Below, in pieces: positions 13,515 to 20,736 of a DNA stretch of 28,225 bases. The notes below the pieces were generated by a model that saw nothing but the letters and a program-made list of their open reading frames with translations, ran no database searches and was not told where the DNA came from. Source of the stretch: Bacillota bacterium (GTDB lineage: Bacteria > Bacillota > Clostridia > Christensenellales > CAG-138); NCBI GenBank assembly GCA_023461495.1, contig JAEYLA010000264.1, forward strand, positions 1 through 28,225, in the 5' to 3' direction. How positions within the stretch are numbered: the first letter of the stretch is position 1; each line of letters begins with the position of its first letter. A program made the translations under genes and the position numbers.

Positions 13515-15075
13515 TTCCGTATACCTCCAATGGGAGCATAAAAGCAAATTCTGCGCCCGGCCCGTCCGCGCGGTTACAAGCCGCGATGCTTCCGCCGTGC
13601 GCCTTTACCGCAGCGTCGCATATGGCCAACCCCAAGCCGATGCCGGGCCGCGCATCGGCGTGCCTCCCCCGCGACGTATAGAACATCTCGAAGATGTTCG
13701 GCAAATCAGCCGGCTCGATTCCTTCACCCCGGTCGCATACCGAAAACACGGCACAGTTGGCGCCGGCATCCTTTGTAACCGAAACACAGATTTCTTCCTG
13801 GGGCTTGGTGTGTTTGATGGCATTGTCCAGCAGGTTGATCAGCACTTGCCCGATGAGCTTCGCGTCCATGGGAACGATCAGCAGCTCATCCGGAACGTCG
13901 ACGGCGATTTCATATTCAGGATAATGCCTCGCAATATGGCGGATTGCCGCCCCGACAACCTCCTCAGCCGCCTCCGGCTGCTTATGAAGCACCAGTTTCC
14001 CGTCCTGGAGGCGGGTCAGGCTCAGAATGTTCTCCACCAGGGAATGCAGCCAGTTGGCATCCTTATGGATCGCCGCCATATGCGGGTACCGCTGATCGTC
14101 CTTTGACGTCATACCCATCACCATTTCAGCCGTTCCCATAATGCCGGCGAGAGGGGTGCGCAAATCGTGGGAAATCGCGCGCAGCAAATTGCCGCGGTAC
14201 CGTTCCTGCAAGATCGCCTCATTGGATTTTTGCCGCTGCTGCGTGGCGCGCAGGCGCTCCATTGCGATGGCTGAGCTTTCAATGACGGCGTGCAGCATCC
14301 TGGTCTGCGACGCATTCATGGCCTTTGCCGCTTCCTTGGGAACGCGGATGATTCCAAGTATCATTTCCCGCCCTCTGATCGGCCAATCATAGAACTCCGT
14401 TCCAACAACATAGCCGGATTGTATGCTCTCGATTTGACGCCTGAGTTCGTTTGCATCGTGGATTTCCCGGCGAACCTGCCGTTCAGGGGAAAGCTGCTGG
14501 ATAAAGCTCTGCTCCGGGTTCCCGTTCTCGTCAAAGCAGAGGCAGCCTGTATTGCTGTTGAGCATTTTGCTGATGGCGCTCGTCGCAATCCCCGCTATCT
14601 CGTAGATATCGGTTGCATCCGTTAGACGGTTGGTCAGCGTATACAGCGTCTTTGTCTCGGTTTCCTTTTCACGGGCTTCCATCTCGTTGCGTTTGGCATG
14701 TGTGGTAAGCGCGCTTGTAATCAGCGCCGTTATGGTCATGATAACGAACGTGATAATATAACTCGGAGCGTTTACATAAAGCGAAAAATATGGCGCCGTG
14801 AAAAAATAGTTGAACGCAAACGTTGCTATCACGGAAGCCAAAAACCCGAAAACATATCCATCCGTAAAGCGCGCCGTTAACAAAACGGCCAGCAAATAGA
14901 CAATAGCGATGTCGGTTTCCAGAAGCGCCATTGCGCGGAACAAATACCCAATCGCGGAGGCAGCACTCAGCAAAACGAGCATGATGCCTGCCCTGAGGGC
15001 GATCACCCTTATATTGGACGCCCGCTTCACTGCCGCCACCGGATATGCCGAAATTCCTGTACTGGTACGGTTCAT
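13501..15075 (-). CDS. KdpD-like sensor histidine kinase without the N-terminal KdpD domain
   Basis: A 524-residue membrane kinase corresponding to the C-terminal half of KdpD. It has a DUF4118 region of four closely packed helices (~25-125, with the 'FAFNYFFTAPYFSL' signature), a GAF-like region (~150-290), HisKA with phosphoacceptor His303 in 'AISHDLRTPLAGIMG', and HATPase_c with N-box 'LLDNAIKHT', 'CDRGEGI' and 'GIGLGLAI'. The cytoplasmic KdpD and USP domains of E. coli KdpD (which bind cofactors and c-di-AMP) are absent. ATG 15075 follows GGAGG at 12 nt; an in-frame TTG at 15114 is less likely. It overlaps the regulator gene and forms a two-gene operon with it, with a candidate promoter near 15255. 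Confidence 0.85.
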   Translation of the reverse strand: MNRTSTGISAYPVAAVKRASNIRVIALRAGIMLVLLSAASAIGYLFRAMALLETDIAIVYLLAVLLTARFTDGYVFGFLASVIATFAFNYFFTAPYFSLYVNAPSYIITFVIMTITALITSALTTHAKRNEMEAREKETETKTLYTLTNRLTDATDIYEIAGIATSAISKMLNSNTGCLCFDENGNPEQSFIQQLSPERQVRREIHDANELRRQIESIQSGYVVGTEFYDWPIRGREMILGIIRVPKEAAKAMNASQTRMLHAVIESSAIAMERLRATQQRQKSNEAILQERYRGNLLRAISHDLRTPLAGIMGTAEMVMGMTSKDDQRYPHMAAIHKDANWLHSLVENILSLTRLQDGKLVLHKQPEAAEEVVGAAIRHIARHYPEYEIAVDVPDELLIVPMDAKLIGQVLINLLDNAIKHTKPQEEICVSVTKDAGANCAVFSVCDRGEGIEPADLPNIFEMFYTSRGRHADARPGIGLGLAICDAAVKAHGGSIAACNRADGPGAEFAFMLPLEVYGNESE

Positions 15076-15252
15076 AGCCCCAGTTTTCCTCCACGCTGTT
15101 CCATCTATCAGCAAAATACATTTCTTGAGCGCATATCAATAATCAAGCAGAACCCTGTAAGGAGGTTCCGTCTTTACAGATATGGCGAGAATGTCACATC
15201 TGCTTTCTTTTCCAATTTTAGAGATATCTCTTTATATCATTTGCTTTTATTT

Positions 15253-15261
15253 AGTATAGCA
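15253..15261 (-). promoter_or_regulatory. Extended -10 promoter of the kinase-regulator operon
   Basis: The minus strand carries TGCTATACT (15261-15253), a TGn-extended -10 with five of six matches to TATAAT. The -35 position is A-rich and weak, as is common for extended -10 promoters. The predicted leader to ATG 15075 is about 170 nt and contains two small hairpins. Confidence 0.45.
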
Positions 15262-15398
15262 CGAAGCGGGATTTTTTTTGTTGAAATCTATCATTCTGAA
15301 AGTTGCTGGATTCCACGCTGATGGTCTTGACACTATGCCGGATCTTAGCGTGCAAGGTCGGAGGCCTGCTGTTAACACCTTCAAAAGCTATACAGCCG

Positions 15399-15475
15399 CA
15401 CGCCAATCGGTAGAGCACCGATAATAGGCATTGGCGCAGCTGGCAGCGCGCTAAGTTCGAATCCCCTATGCTTCA
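15399..15475 (+). pseudogene. Degenerate tRNA-like sequence lacking the anticodon arm
   Basis: Two tRNA-like pieces lie in tandem. The first (15399-15422) has a D-arm-like CGGTAGAGCACCG. The second (15425-15475) reads TAGGCAT, T-G, GCGC-AGCTGGCA-GCGC (D stem-loop), then CTAA directly followed by GTTCGAATCCCC (T-loop and 3' T-stem) and ATGCTTC plus A. The two acceptor halves pair at about six of seven positions, including one G-U. The anticodon arm, variable loop and 5' T-stem half are missing, so no functional tRNA is possible. The D arm resembles bacterial tRNA-Pro. A terminator follows immediately. Confidence 0.45.
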
Positions 15476-15481
15476 GCGAAG

Positions 15482-15509
15482 AAAAGACTAGATATTATCT
15501 AGCCTTTTT
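15482..15509 (+). terminator. Terminator downstream of the tRNA remnant
   Basis: AAAAG-A-CTAGA, loop TATTA, TCTAG-C-CTTTTT forms a hairpin ending in a T-run on the plus strand. Its position seven nucleotides after the tRNA-like 3' end is typical of a tRNA transcription unit. The A-rich 5' side means it could also stop minus-strand transcription coming from the right. Confidence 0.6.
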
Positions 15510-15635
15510 GCTCATCTTGCGTTAAGCTGCTCCTTTAACAACACAAGGCGCTGATCCTGCTCATGCTCACATCGGCGCGAGCAGCACCCGCATACCATAC
15601 GCCAAAGGTGCTATATTGGGTGATTGGGGCACATC

Positions 15636-18083
15636 TCACGCGCCCAAATCCATTTGACCGCCGCACTCTTTATCTGTCTCACGCCTTTGCAGCAGCGTGC
15701 AAAGCAGGTGCTCCGCTTCTTCAAAATCCAACGTATTCACGGCATCCCGTACCTCCGTCAGCCCGGCATGGGTTGCGGCATCGTCCGCTGACGCGAGCAT
15801 ACGGTTGATGACATGCTCCGCCTCCGCACGGCGGAATGCACGGATAGCCGCAAGCAACTCCTGTACTGTAGATGCGGGCGTTTCCTCTTCCGTTTCTGCA
15901 GCCGGCATGCACGCTTTTGCGTATAGAACCGCCGCAGTCAGACCTTCTGCTGCTCTTTCCCATTGCAGATACAACAACGGCATGCCGCAGCGGACATATT
16001 CCCCGTCTCCTGCCATGCAGCGCTTTTCCAGCCGCGCCGCCATATCATGAAGCGCGTGGGCGCCTACGGCCTTTGCCTTGCTTTTGAGGGAGTGCACCGG
16101 ATACATCAGCGCGTTCCAGTTTCCCTGCCGCAGCAGCATTTTTGTATCCTCCAAGGATGATTGATGGTTTTCAGTAAAAAATCCCGCAAGCTTCAAATAT
16201 TGCCTGAAATCTCCGTTAAGGTATCTAAGCCCGTCCTGCAGGAAAATATCATATTCCAGAAGCTCTTTTTCAAGCTTCTCCCGCACCTCCGGGTAAGCTT
16301 CTATACATGCTTGCGTCGTCCTTGTAACGAGCCGCTCCGGCAGGCAATTCAACAGCGCAGTCTCGAGCTCCTTCCACATCACAGGTTTGGACAGATACGC
16401 CGTAAATCCTTCCCGGTGGAATAGTTCCTTCGCCCCCGCAACGGTATTTGCAGTAAGCGCGATGACGGGCGTAATATCATCCGCCAGATCGCCCCGGATG
16501 CGGCGATAGGTCTCTATCCCGTCCATTTCCGGCATCATATAGTCTAAGAGCACAGCGTGGTACTGCTTTTCCTGAAGCTTCTTCATGCACTCCAGCCCGC
16601 TGGACGCGGTATCCACCTGCAGCAGGGTGCGCTTGAGGAGCGCCTTGACAACCTGCAGATTTTCCGCATTGTCATCCACCACAAGGATGTGCCCCTCCGG
16701 GGCGAGGAAGCTTTCCTCCGCATGGTCGGCGCAAGCATCTGGCCCAAACGCCGCAAATTTACCAAGCGGCATAGCATCCCTGACGATCTGCGGGATTTCT
16801 GCCGCAAACGTACTGCCCTTTCCCCATATGCTGTCCATACGGATACAGCCGTCCATCAGCTGCGTCAACTCCTTTGCAATTGCAAGGCCGAGCCCGGTAC
16901 CCTCTATGTTCCTGTGGGCAGGGAGATCCACCCGGGTAAACGCGTCAAACAGGCCCGACTGCTCCTCTTCCCGGATACCGATGCCTGTGTCGGTTACCGA
17001 AGTGCAAAGAAGAATCTCCCCAGGCACCCTGCCAGGCTTTTGGGCAAAAGCAAGCGTTACGGAGCCGCTCTGTGTATACTTCACCGCATTGCTTAAAAAG
17101 TTGACCGCCACCTGTTTGATGTGAATAAAATCGCCTTCAAGTTCGGCGGGCAGCGTTTCATCGATTTCGAGACAGAATTCCAGCCCCTTTTTTCCCGCGC
17201 GCTCACTGCCGATCACCGAAAGATCACGAACAAGTTCGGACAACCGGTACACTTCCTCAAGCACTTCCATCTTGCCGGATTCTATCTTGGAAACATCGAG
17301 GACGTTGTTGATCAGCGTCAGCAATGTCTTTCCCGCATTCTGGATGTTACGCGCAAAGCCCGTAATTTGCTCGGAATCGCTTTCGCGCAGCACCATCTCG
17401 TTCATGCCCAGCATCACATTGATAGGCGTGCGGATTTCATGACTCATATTCGCAAGGAATGTGCTTTTGATCTCACTCAGGCGCAGGGCTTCCTTACGCG
17501 CGCTTTCAAGCTCCCGCTGCTGCCGGTTGTACATGCCAAAATGCAGGAACATTGTAATGCCCAGCGCAATGCTCACGCACAGAAAGCCGATCAGGATATC
17601 GATGAGAATATCTGCTTCCGTAGCAAAGGATGTGACAATTTCCGGATGCAGGTAGGCGTACAGGCAACAGCCGATGTAGATCACAAGCTCTATAGCGCTT
17701 GTGATGAATGCCTTCTTTCCTTCGAGCATGAATATGGTAAAGAGCACCGCAAACACAAAAAAGGACGGCATACCGCTGTGATAACCGCCCGCTGAAAAAA
17801 ACATGATGGGGAACAGCACCATGAATATGGCGATGATCGTGATCAGATAGCAAATTTGATACTTCCCGCTCTGGTAGGAATAATACAGCAGCGCACAGGA
17901 GAGCAGCATGGAGGCAAAGTTGGTCGCAACATTCATGATGCTCACACCCGCCATGATGCCGCTTACCGTAATGATCAGTCCGATGAGCGCACCCGCCATG
18001 GCCAGCACGTTAAAAAGCCTGACGCGGAAATCCAACTGTTTGTTCAGGAACGTGCGCCGTATCAGATCCAATAGCATTGTCAT
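15636..18083 (-). CDS. Hybrid sensor histidine kinase with receiver and HPt domains
   Basis: An 815-residue phosphorelay kinase. It has six predicted membrane helices (~24-185) with almost no extracellular domain, HisKA with His215 in 'MSHEIRTPINVMLGM', HATPase_c ('NFLSNAVKYT', 'DTGIGI', 'GTGLGLAIA'), a receiver with Asp514 in 'LLDYMMPEMDG', and an HPt domain with His664 in 'VHSLKSKAKAVGAHAL'. The last ~90 residues are helical and unassigned. It contains a complete His-Asp-His chain, but no final response regulator lies nearby, so its output is encoded elsewhere. ATG 18083 follows GAGG at 7 nt. It has its own promoter (18134-18162), separate from the secretion operon upstream. Confidence 0.88.
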   Translation of the reverse strand: MTMLLDLIRRTFLNKQLDFRVRLFNVLAMAGALIGLIITVSGIMAGVSIMNVATNFASMLLSCALLYYSYQSGKYQICYLITIIAIFMVLFPIMFFSAGGYHSGMPSFFVFAVLFTIFMLEGKKAFITSAIELVIYIGCCLYAYLHPEIVTSFATEADILIDILIGFLCVSIALGITMFLHFGMYNRQQRELESARKEALRLSEIKSTFLANMSHEIRTPINVMLGMNEMVLRESDSEQITGFARNIQNAGKTLLTLINNVLDVSKIESGKMEVLEEVYRLSELVRDLSVIGSERAGKKGLEFCLEIDETLPAELEGDFIHIKQVAVNFLSNAVKYTQSGSVTLAFAQKPGRVPGEILLCTSVTDTGIGIREEEQSGLFDAFTRVDLPAHRNIEGTGLGLAIAKELTQLMDGCIRMDSIWGKGSTFAAEIPQIVRDAMPLGKFAAFGPDACADHAEESFLAPEGHILVVDDNAENLQVVKALLKRTLLQVDTASSGLECMKKLQEKQYHAVLLDYMMPEMDGIETYRRIRGDLADDITPVIALTANTVAGAKELFHREGFTAYLSKPVMWKELETALLNCLPERLVTRTTQACIEAYPEVREKLEKELLEYDIFLQDGLRYLNGDFRQYLKLAGFFTENHQSSLEDTKMLLRQGNWNALMYPVHSLKSKAKAVGAHALHDMAARLEKRCMAGDGEYVRCGMPLLYLQWERAAEGLTAAVLYAKACMPAAETEEETPASTVQELLAAIRAFRRAEAEHVINRMLASADDAATHAGLTEVRDAVNTLDFEEAEHLLCTLLQRRETDKECGGQMDLGA

Positions 18084-18133
18084 CTTTTTGCCTCACAACT
18101 TCCGATTACGCCTTGACTGAACTGCCCACTTTC

Positions 18134-18162
18134 ATTAAAACCATATATGCCCTGCCCGTCAA
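18134..18162 (-). promoter_or_regulatory. Sigma-A promoter of the hybrid kinase
   Basis: TTGACG (18162-18157) and TTTAAT (18139-18134) are separated by 17 nt on the minus strand, each with five of six consensus matches. The predicted start near 18127 gives a 44-nt leader. The -35 box lies 6 nt past the stop of the upstream small membrane protein gene. Confidence 0.6.
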
Positions 18163-18167
18163 GGTAT

Positions 18168-18350
18168 TTATATCGCCTCTACAAAAAGAGCCGTCAGCAG
18201 CAGATAGAAAAATACCAGCAACGCAAGTATCAAAAACAGCGCGCCGAGCGTCCGGACCAGGCGTTTGTTTTGCGCTGCCCCGCATCGAAGGCATAAATAT
18301 GCTCCTGCCGCAAAAAGCGGCAGAAGCAGCACCGCCACATAAACAGGCAT
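18168..18350 (-). CDS. Small two-helix membrane protein
   Basis: A 60-residue protein of two hydrophobic helices (about 4-20 and 34-56) joined by a short basic loop (C-L-R-C-G-A-A-Q-N-K-R). ATG 18350 follows GGGGG at about 8 nt, which favours it over the longer open frame beginning at 18383. It starts 13 nt after the preceding gene, so it is the last gene of the secretion operon. No family recognised; it could be an accessory membrane piece or an immunity-type protein for a secreted product. Confidence 0.55.
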   Translation of the reverse strand: MPVYVAVLLLPLFAAGAYLCLRCGAAQNKRLVRTLGALFLILALLVFFYLLLTALFVEAI

Positions 18351-18363
18351 GGATGATCCCCCT

Positions 18364-19080
18364 TTATCCGTCTTCATGCCCATTCAAGCGTTGTACCCGC
18401 TCACGCGCCCGGGCAAGACGTTCTTCAAGATTATCGTCCTTCGTTTTCTCAGGCGGCTGTTTCTTGTCTTTGTTCTGTTTCAGGTGCAGCGCGCCCTGTA
18501 CAAGGCCCGCGCCAACCACGCCGCCGGCAACGCCTACGCCAGCGGCAAGGCCTGCGCCGCCGGGTATTCCGCCTTGTGTAACGCCAGCAGCTGCCGGGCG
18601 CACCGTACTGCCAGCCGATGTGGGAACGGGGTTGACTGCCGAAGCCGCCTCCACGGGCCCGGCTGCGTAATAATTGAGCGTTGTAGAATTATCCGTATAC
18701 TGCATGGCCGGCGCCGACGCCGCAGCCGCTCCTGACGCAGCGCCGCCCGCGGAAGCAACCACAACGGGATTTTTGTAAAAATCCCGGTTATGCGCCTTGA
18801 GAGAATCCACCTTCTTTACCTGTCGGGTTTCCGATGCGGAATACCCGTCCACCGTCTTCCCCAAAAGCCCGCCAGCCGTGTTCATAATGGCACGCGTTTC
18901 ATTAAGCTGCGTTACAAGCGCTCCAAGGTTCGTACGGACTTGCGCAAGCAGCCTGTCGTCTCCAAGCCTTCCCTTAACGCTGTTGATACGGTCTACATAG
19001 CCGTCAACAAGCTTCGCGAGCTTTTTGAGTTCCTCTCCCTGCTGGGAAAGCATATTGTATGAAACTTTATATACCGCCAT
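18364..19080 (-). CDS. Ala/Gly-rich type VII secretion-associated protein
   Basis: A 238-residue protein in three parts. Residues 1-~100 form a WXG100-length helical hairpin without a W-x-G turn. Residues ~107-200 are Ala/Gly/Pro-rich and include a glycine-zipper-like hydrophobic segment 'GAGLAAGVGVAGGVVGAGLV' that could insert in a membrane. Residues ~205-238 are highly charged and likely coiled ('EERLARARERVQRLNGHE'). ATG 19080 follows AGGAGG at 5 nt. Its position directly behind five WXG100 genes suggests a larger substrate or a membrane-associated component of the same system. No enzymatic motif is visible. Confidence 0.6.
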   Translation of the reverse strand: MAVYKVSYNMLSQQGEELKKLAKLVDGYVDRINSVKGRLGDDRLLAQVRTNLGALVTQLNETRAIMNTAGGLLGKTVDGYSASETRQVKKVDSLKAHNRDFYKNPVVVASAGGAASGAAAASAPAMQYTDNSTTLNYYAAGPVEAASAVNPVPTSAGSTVRPAAAGVTQGGIPGGAGLAAGVGVAGGVVGAGLVQGALHLKQNKDKKQPPEKTKDDNLEERLARARERVQRLNGHEDG

Positions 19081-19094
19081 ATCCGCCTCCTGCC

Positions 19095-19418
19095 TCAGCG
19101 CATGGTGTTTTGGGGCAGCTTTGGAAGACGCGCCGCCTCCTGCTGGATGGATTTTTCGCTGCGTTCATAAGCATCGGCAGAGTCGTAAAGCGCGTTTACC
19201 ATTTTCTCCACAGTCTGTAAGCTTTCCGCACACTGGTCGAGCAGCTTCTGAAAGCTTTGTTGGAACGTATCCGCAGCGCCGCCGGTCCAAACGCCCTTGA
19301 GCAGGTCTACCTGGCCTTTGGAAGAATATAGGCTGTTGCGCAGCGCGGTATGGCATTTGCCGATTTCTTCGCCGTATTTCCGAAGCGCGGCAGGGTCCGC
19401 ATGAATTTCATTCGCCAT
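19095..19418 (-). CDS. WXG100 family secreted protein (fifth copy)
   Basis: A 107-residue WXG100/ESAT-6-like helical hairpin with the turn motif W-T-G ('LKGVWTGGAADTFQQSF') near residue 44. The C-terminal helix ends with 'YERSEKSIQQEA', where the Y-x-x-x-E pattern of T7SS export signals (Y-E-R-S-E) is present. Such proteins dimerise and are exported by EssC. ATG 19418 follows AAAGGAG. It sits 20 nt after the fourth copy. Confidence 0.85.
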   Translation of the reverse strand: MANEIHADPAALRKYGEEIGKCHTALRNSLYSSKGQVDLLKGVWTGGAADTFQQSFQKLLDQCAESLQTVEKMVNALYDSADAYERSEKSIQQEAARLPKLPQNTMR

Positions 19419-19438
19419 AAGAAAAACTCCTTTCCTGA

Positions 19439-19744
19439 TTAACCCTTGGCCATTTTCGCCTTGATGGCATCGGCAGCGGCCAGATCCGCCTTGTTATAAG
19501 AAGCCGCAATGGCTGTGAGCGTCTTGGAACAGCTGTTGATGGATTCTGCCAATTGCAAAAAATTCTGCGTGTTTGCAAGATATGTTTTCTGGTAGCTCTG
19601 GGCAGCGTCGCCCTTCCATATTCTTTGGAGGCCCGACGCGTTTTCATCGAGTTTTTTGAGTTGGTTCATCATGCCGGCGTAGATATTGTCAAGCTCCCTT
19701 GCGGCGTTTCTCATTTTTTGCAAATCTACTGTGCTTTGTGCCAT
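19439..19744 (-). CDS. WXG100 family secreted protein (fourth copy)
   Basis: A 101-residue WXG100 protein with the turn W-K-G ('LQRIWKGDAAQSYQKTY') at about residue 43, flanked by amphipathic helices. It shares the W-x-G-D-A core with its neighbours but little else, so the copies are old duplicates. ATG 19744 follows AAAGGAG. It probably forms a homodimer or a heterodimer with another member of the cluster for export through EssC. Confidence 0.85.
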   Translation of the reverse strand: MAQSTVDLQKMRNAARELDNIYAGMMNQLKKLDENASGLQRIWKGDAAQSYQKTYLANTQNFLQLAESINSCSKTLTAIAASYNKADLAAADAIKAKMAKG

Positions 19745-19762
19745 ATTGCCTGCGCTCCTTTT

Positions 19763-20056
19763 CTAAATTTGCTGGGCGGCCTGCCTTGCCGCCTCTTCCG
19801 CTGCACGGATTTTCTTTGCGGCGTTGCGCAAAAATTCCGCAACCTCTTTTAGGTATTTGGCCTTGTTCTTCATATCCGTCTCCATGCCGAGAATGTATTT
19901 GAGATACGCTTTGGCCGCATCGCCCGTCCATGCCGCTTCCACATTTTCATACACGGTAGATAGATTCTTGCAGCACTGGTTCTGCATATCGTTTGCAAGC
20001 TCGTCTAGGAGCTTTGCCTGCTGTATGGTCTCGGTATAGTCAAATCTTACGGCCAT
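19763..20056 (-). CDS. WXG100 family secreted protein (third copy)
   Basis: A 97-residue WXG100 protein with the turn W-T-G ('VEAAWTGDAAKAYLKYI') near residue 43. The C-terminus is Ala/Lys-rich ('RNAAKKIRAAEEAARQAA'). A cysteine pair (Q-C-C-K) in the first helix is unusual for this family, whose members generally lack cysteines. ATG 20056 follows AAAGGAGG at 5 nt. The gap to the preceding gene is 11 nt. Confidence 0.85.
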   Translation of the reverse strand: MAVRFDYTETIQQAKLLDELANDMQNQCCKNLSTVYENVEAAWTGDAAKAYLKYILGMETDMKNKAKYLKEVAEFLRNAAKKIRAAEEAARQAAQQI

Positions 20057-20067
20057 ATGCCCCTCCT

Positions 20068-20391
20068 TTAGCGGAACGCCTTGTCAAACCGCAGGGATTT
20101 GCTGGATTCCTGCATAGTCTGTTCGTTCTTATCATAAATGCCCGCCATCTCATTGAGCGCCGCTTGATAGCCTGCAAGTGCGCGTACAAGCTCCACAGCG
20201 CTTCTTTGTGCCTGCTCTGCAGTATTCCTGATATTGTCGGATGCATCGCCCTGCCAGACGCCGCGAAGGGTTCCTATGGTCTTGTTCCACTCCTGAGAGT
20301 GCCCATCCAGCTGTTTTGCAATGTCGCCCAGCGTTTGCGCCGTTGCGGCGAAGAGCTTCGTGTCTATCCTGCTTTCGCTTCCGGTTGCCAT
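20068..20391 (-). CDS. WXG100 family secreted protein (second copy)
   Basis: A 107-residue WXG100 protein with the turn W-Q-G ('LRGVWQGDASDNIRNTA') near residue 46. The C-terminal helix contains 'YDKNEQTMQE' (Y-x-x-x-E export-type pattern). ATG 20391 is chosen over ATG 20400 because the AGGAGG is only 2 nt from the latter and 11 nt from the former. It lies 17 nt behind the first copy. Confidence 0.84.
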   Translation of the reverse strand: MATGSESRIDTKLFAATAQTLGDIAKQLDGHSQEWNKTIGTLRGVWQGDASDNIRNTAEQAQRSAVELVRALAGYQAALNEMAGIYDKNEQTMQESSKSLRFDKAFR

Positions 20392-20408
20392 ATATGCCAT
20401 TTCCTCCT

Positions 20409-20708
20409 TTACCCAAGCGCCCGCACAGAGGATAAGATTTCGCTTTCCGTCTTTTCAAGATCGGTTGCGGTATCCAGTAACTGGGCGCTGATTTCTCTGT
20501 ACTGCAGAAGCATCTCCTGCATCGCCTCCCAATCCTTCTGGTAGCGGGCCATAAAATCCGCCTTCACATCGGAAACCCAGCCCTTATCCAACGCCTCTAT
20601 CGTATCCGCGAACTTGCCCACGCAGCCTGAAATGGATTCTACAATACCATCCAGCCGGCTCACAGTGGAACGGATCTTTTCAGAGTCCACATTGCTTAAA
20701 GCAGCCAT
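20409..20708 (-). CDS. Divergent WXG100-like protein (first copy, W-V-S turn)
   Basis: A 99-residue helical hairpin with the size and helix pattern of WXG100 proteins, but the turn reads W-V-S ('LDKGWVSDVKADFMARY') instead of W-x-G. It is the first of the five tandem copies. ATG 20708 has a weaker site (GAAGGCGGG). It could be a structural partner within a heterodimer rather than an independently exported substrate; that is inference. Confidence 0.75.
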   Translation of the reverse strand: MAALSNVDSEKIRSTVSRLDGIVESISGCVGKFADTIEALDKGWVSDVKADFMARYQKDWEAMQEMLLQYREISAQLLDTATDLEKTESEILSSVRALG

Positions 20709-20736
20709 ATATTACCCGCCTTCCGTCGTATCATTT

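Larger units (their letters stand above)
15115..15635. other. 521-bp intergenic region
   Basis: This region holds the probable kinase promoter (15253-15261), a 12-bp palindrome AGAGATATCTCT (15220-15231) and a GAACC/GGTTC hairpin (15150-15168) in the kinase leader, a degenerate tRNA-like stretch (15399-15475) and its terminator (15482-15509). I see no protein-coding gene. A plus-strand frame at 15563-15808 overlaps the end of the hybrid kinase and has no ribosome site. Confidence 0.5.

Noticed and set aside
14669..15139. 156-codon minus-strand frame overlapping the sensor kinase N-terminus
   Set aside because: It is a shifted-frame shadow of the DUF4118 region; the in-frame kinase has family motifs and the ribosome site, the shadow has neither.
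15164..15231. Possible riboswitch (for example c-di-AMP type) in the kinase leader
   Set aside because: Only two short hairpins are visible; I could not find the conserved core of any K+- or c-di-AMP-related riboswitch.
16557..17124. Long plus-strand frames (about 179 codons each) opposite the hybrid kinase
   Set aside because: They are antisense shadows of HATPase/receiver coding sequence in GC-rich DNA, with no domain pattern or ribosome site.
18305..18323. CTGCCGC-AAAAA-GCGGCAG hairpin
   Set aside because: Lies inside the 60-residue membrane protein gene with no T-tract; likely a by-product of Leu/Ala codons rather than a terminator.
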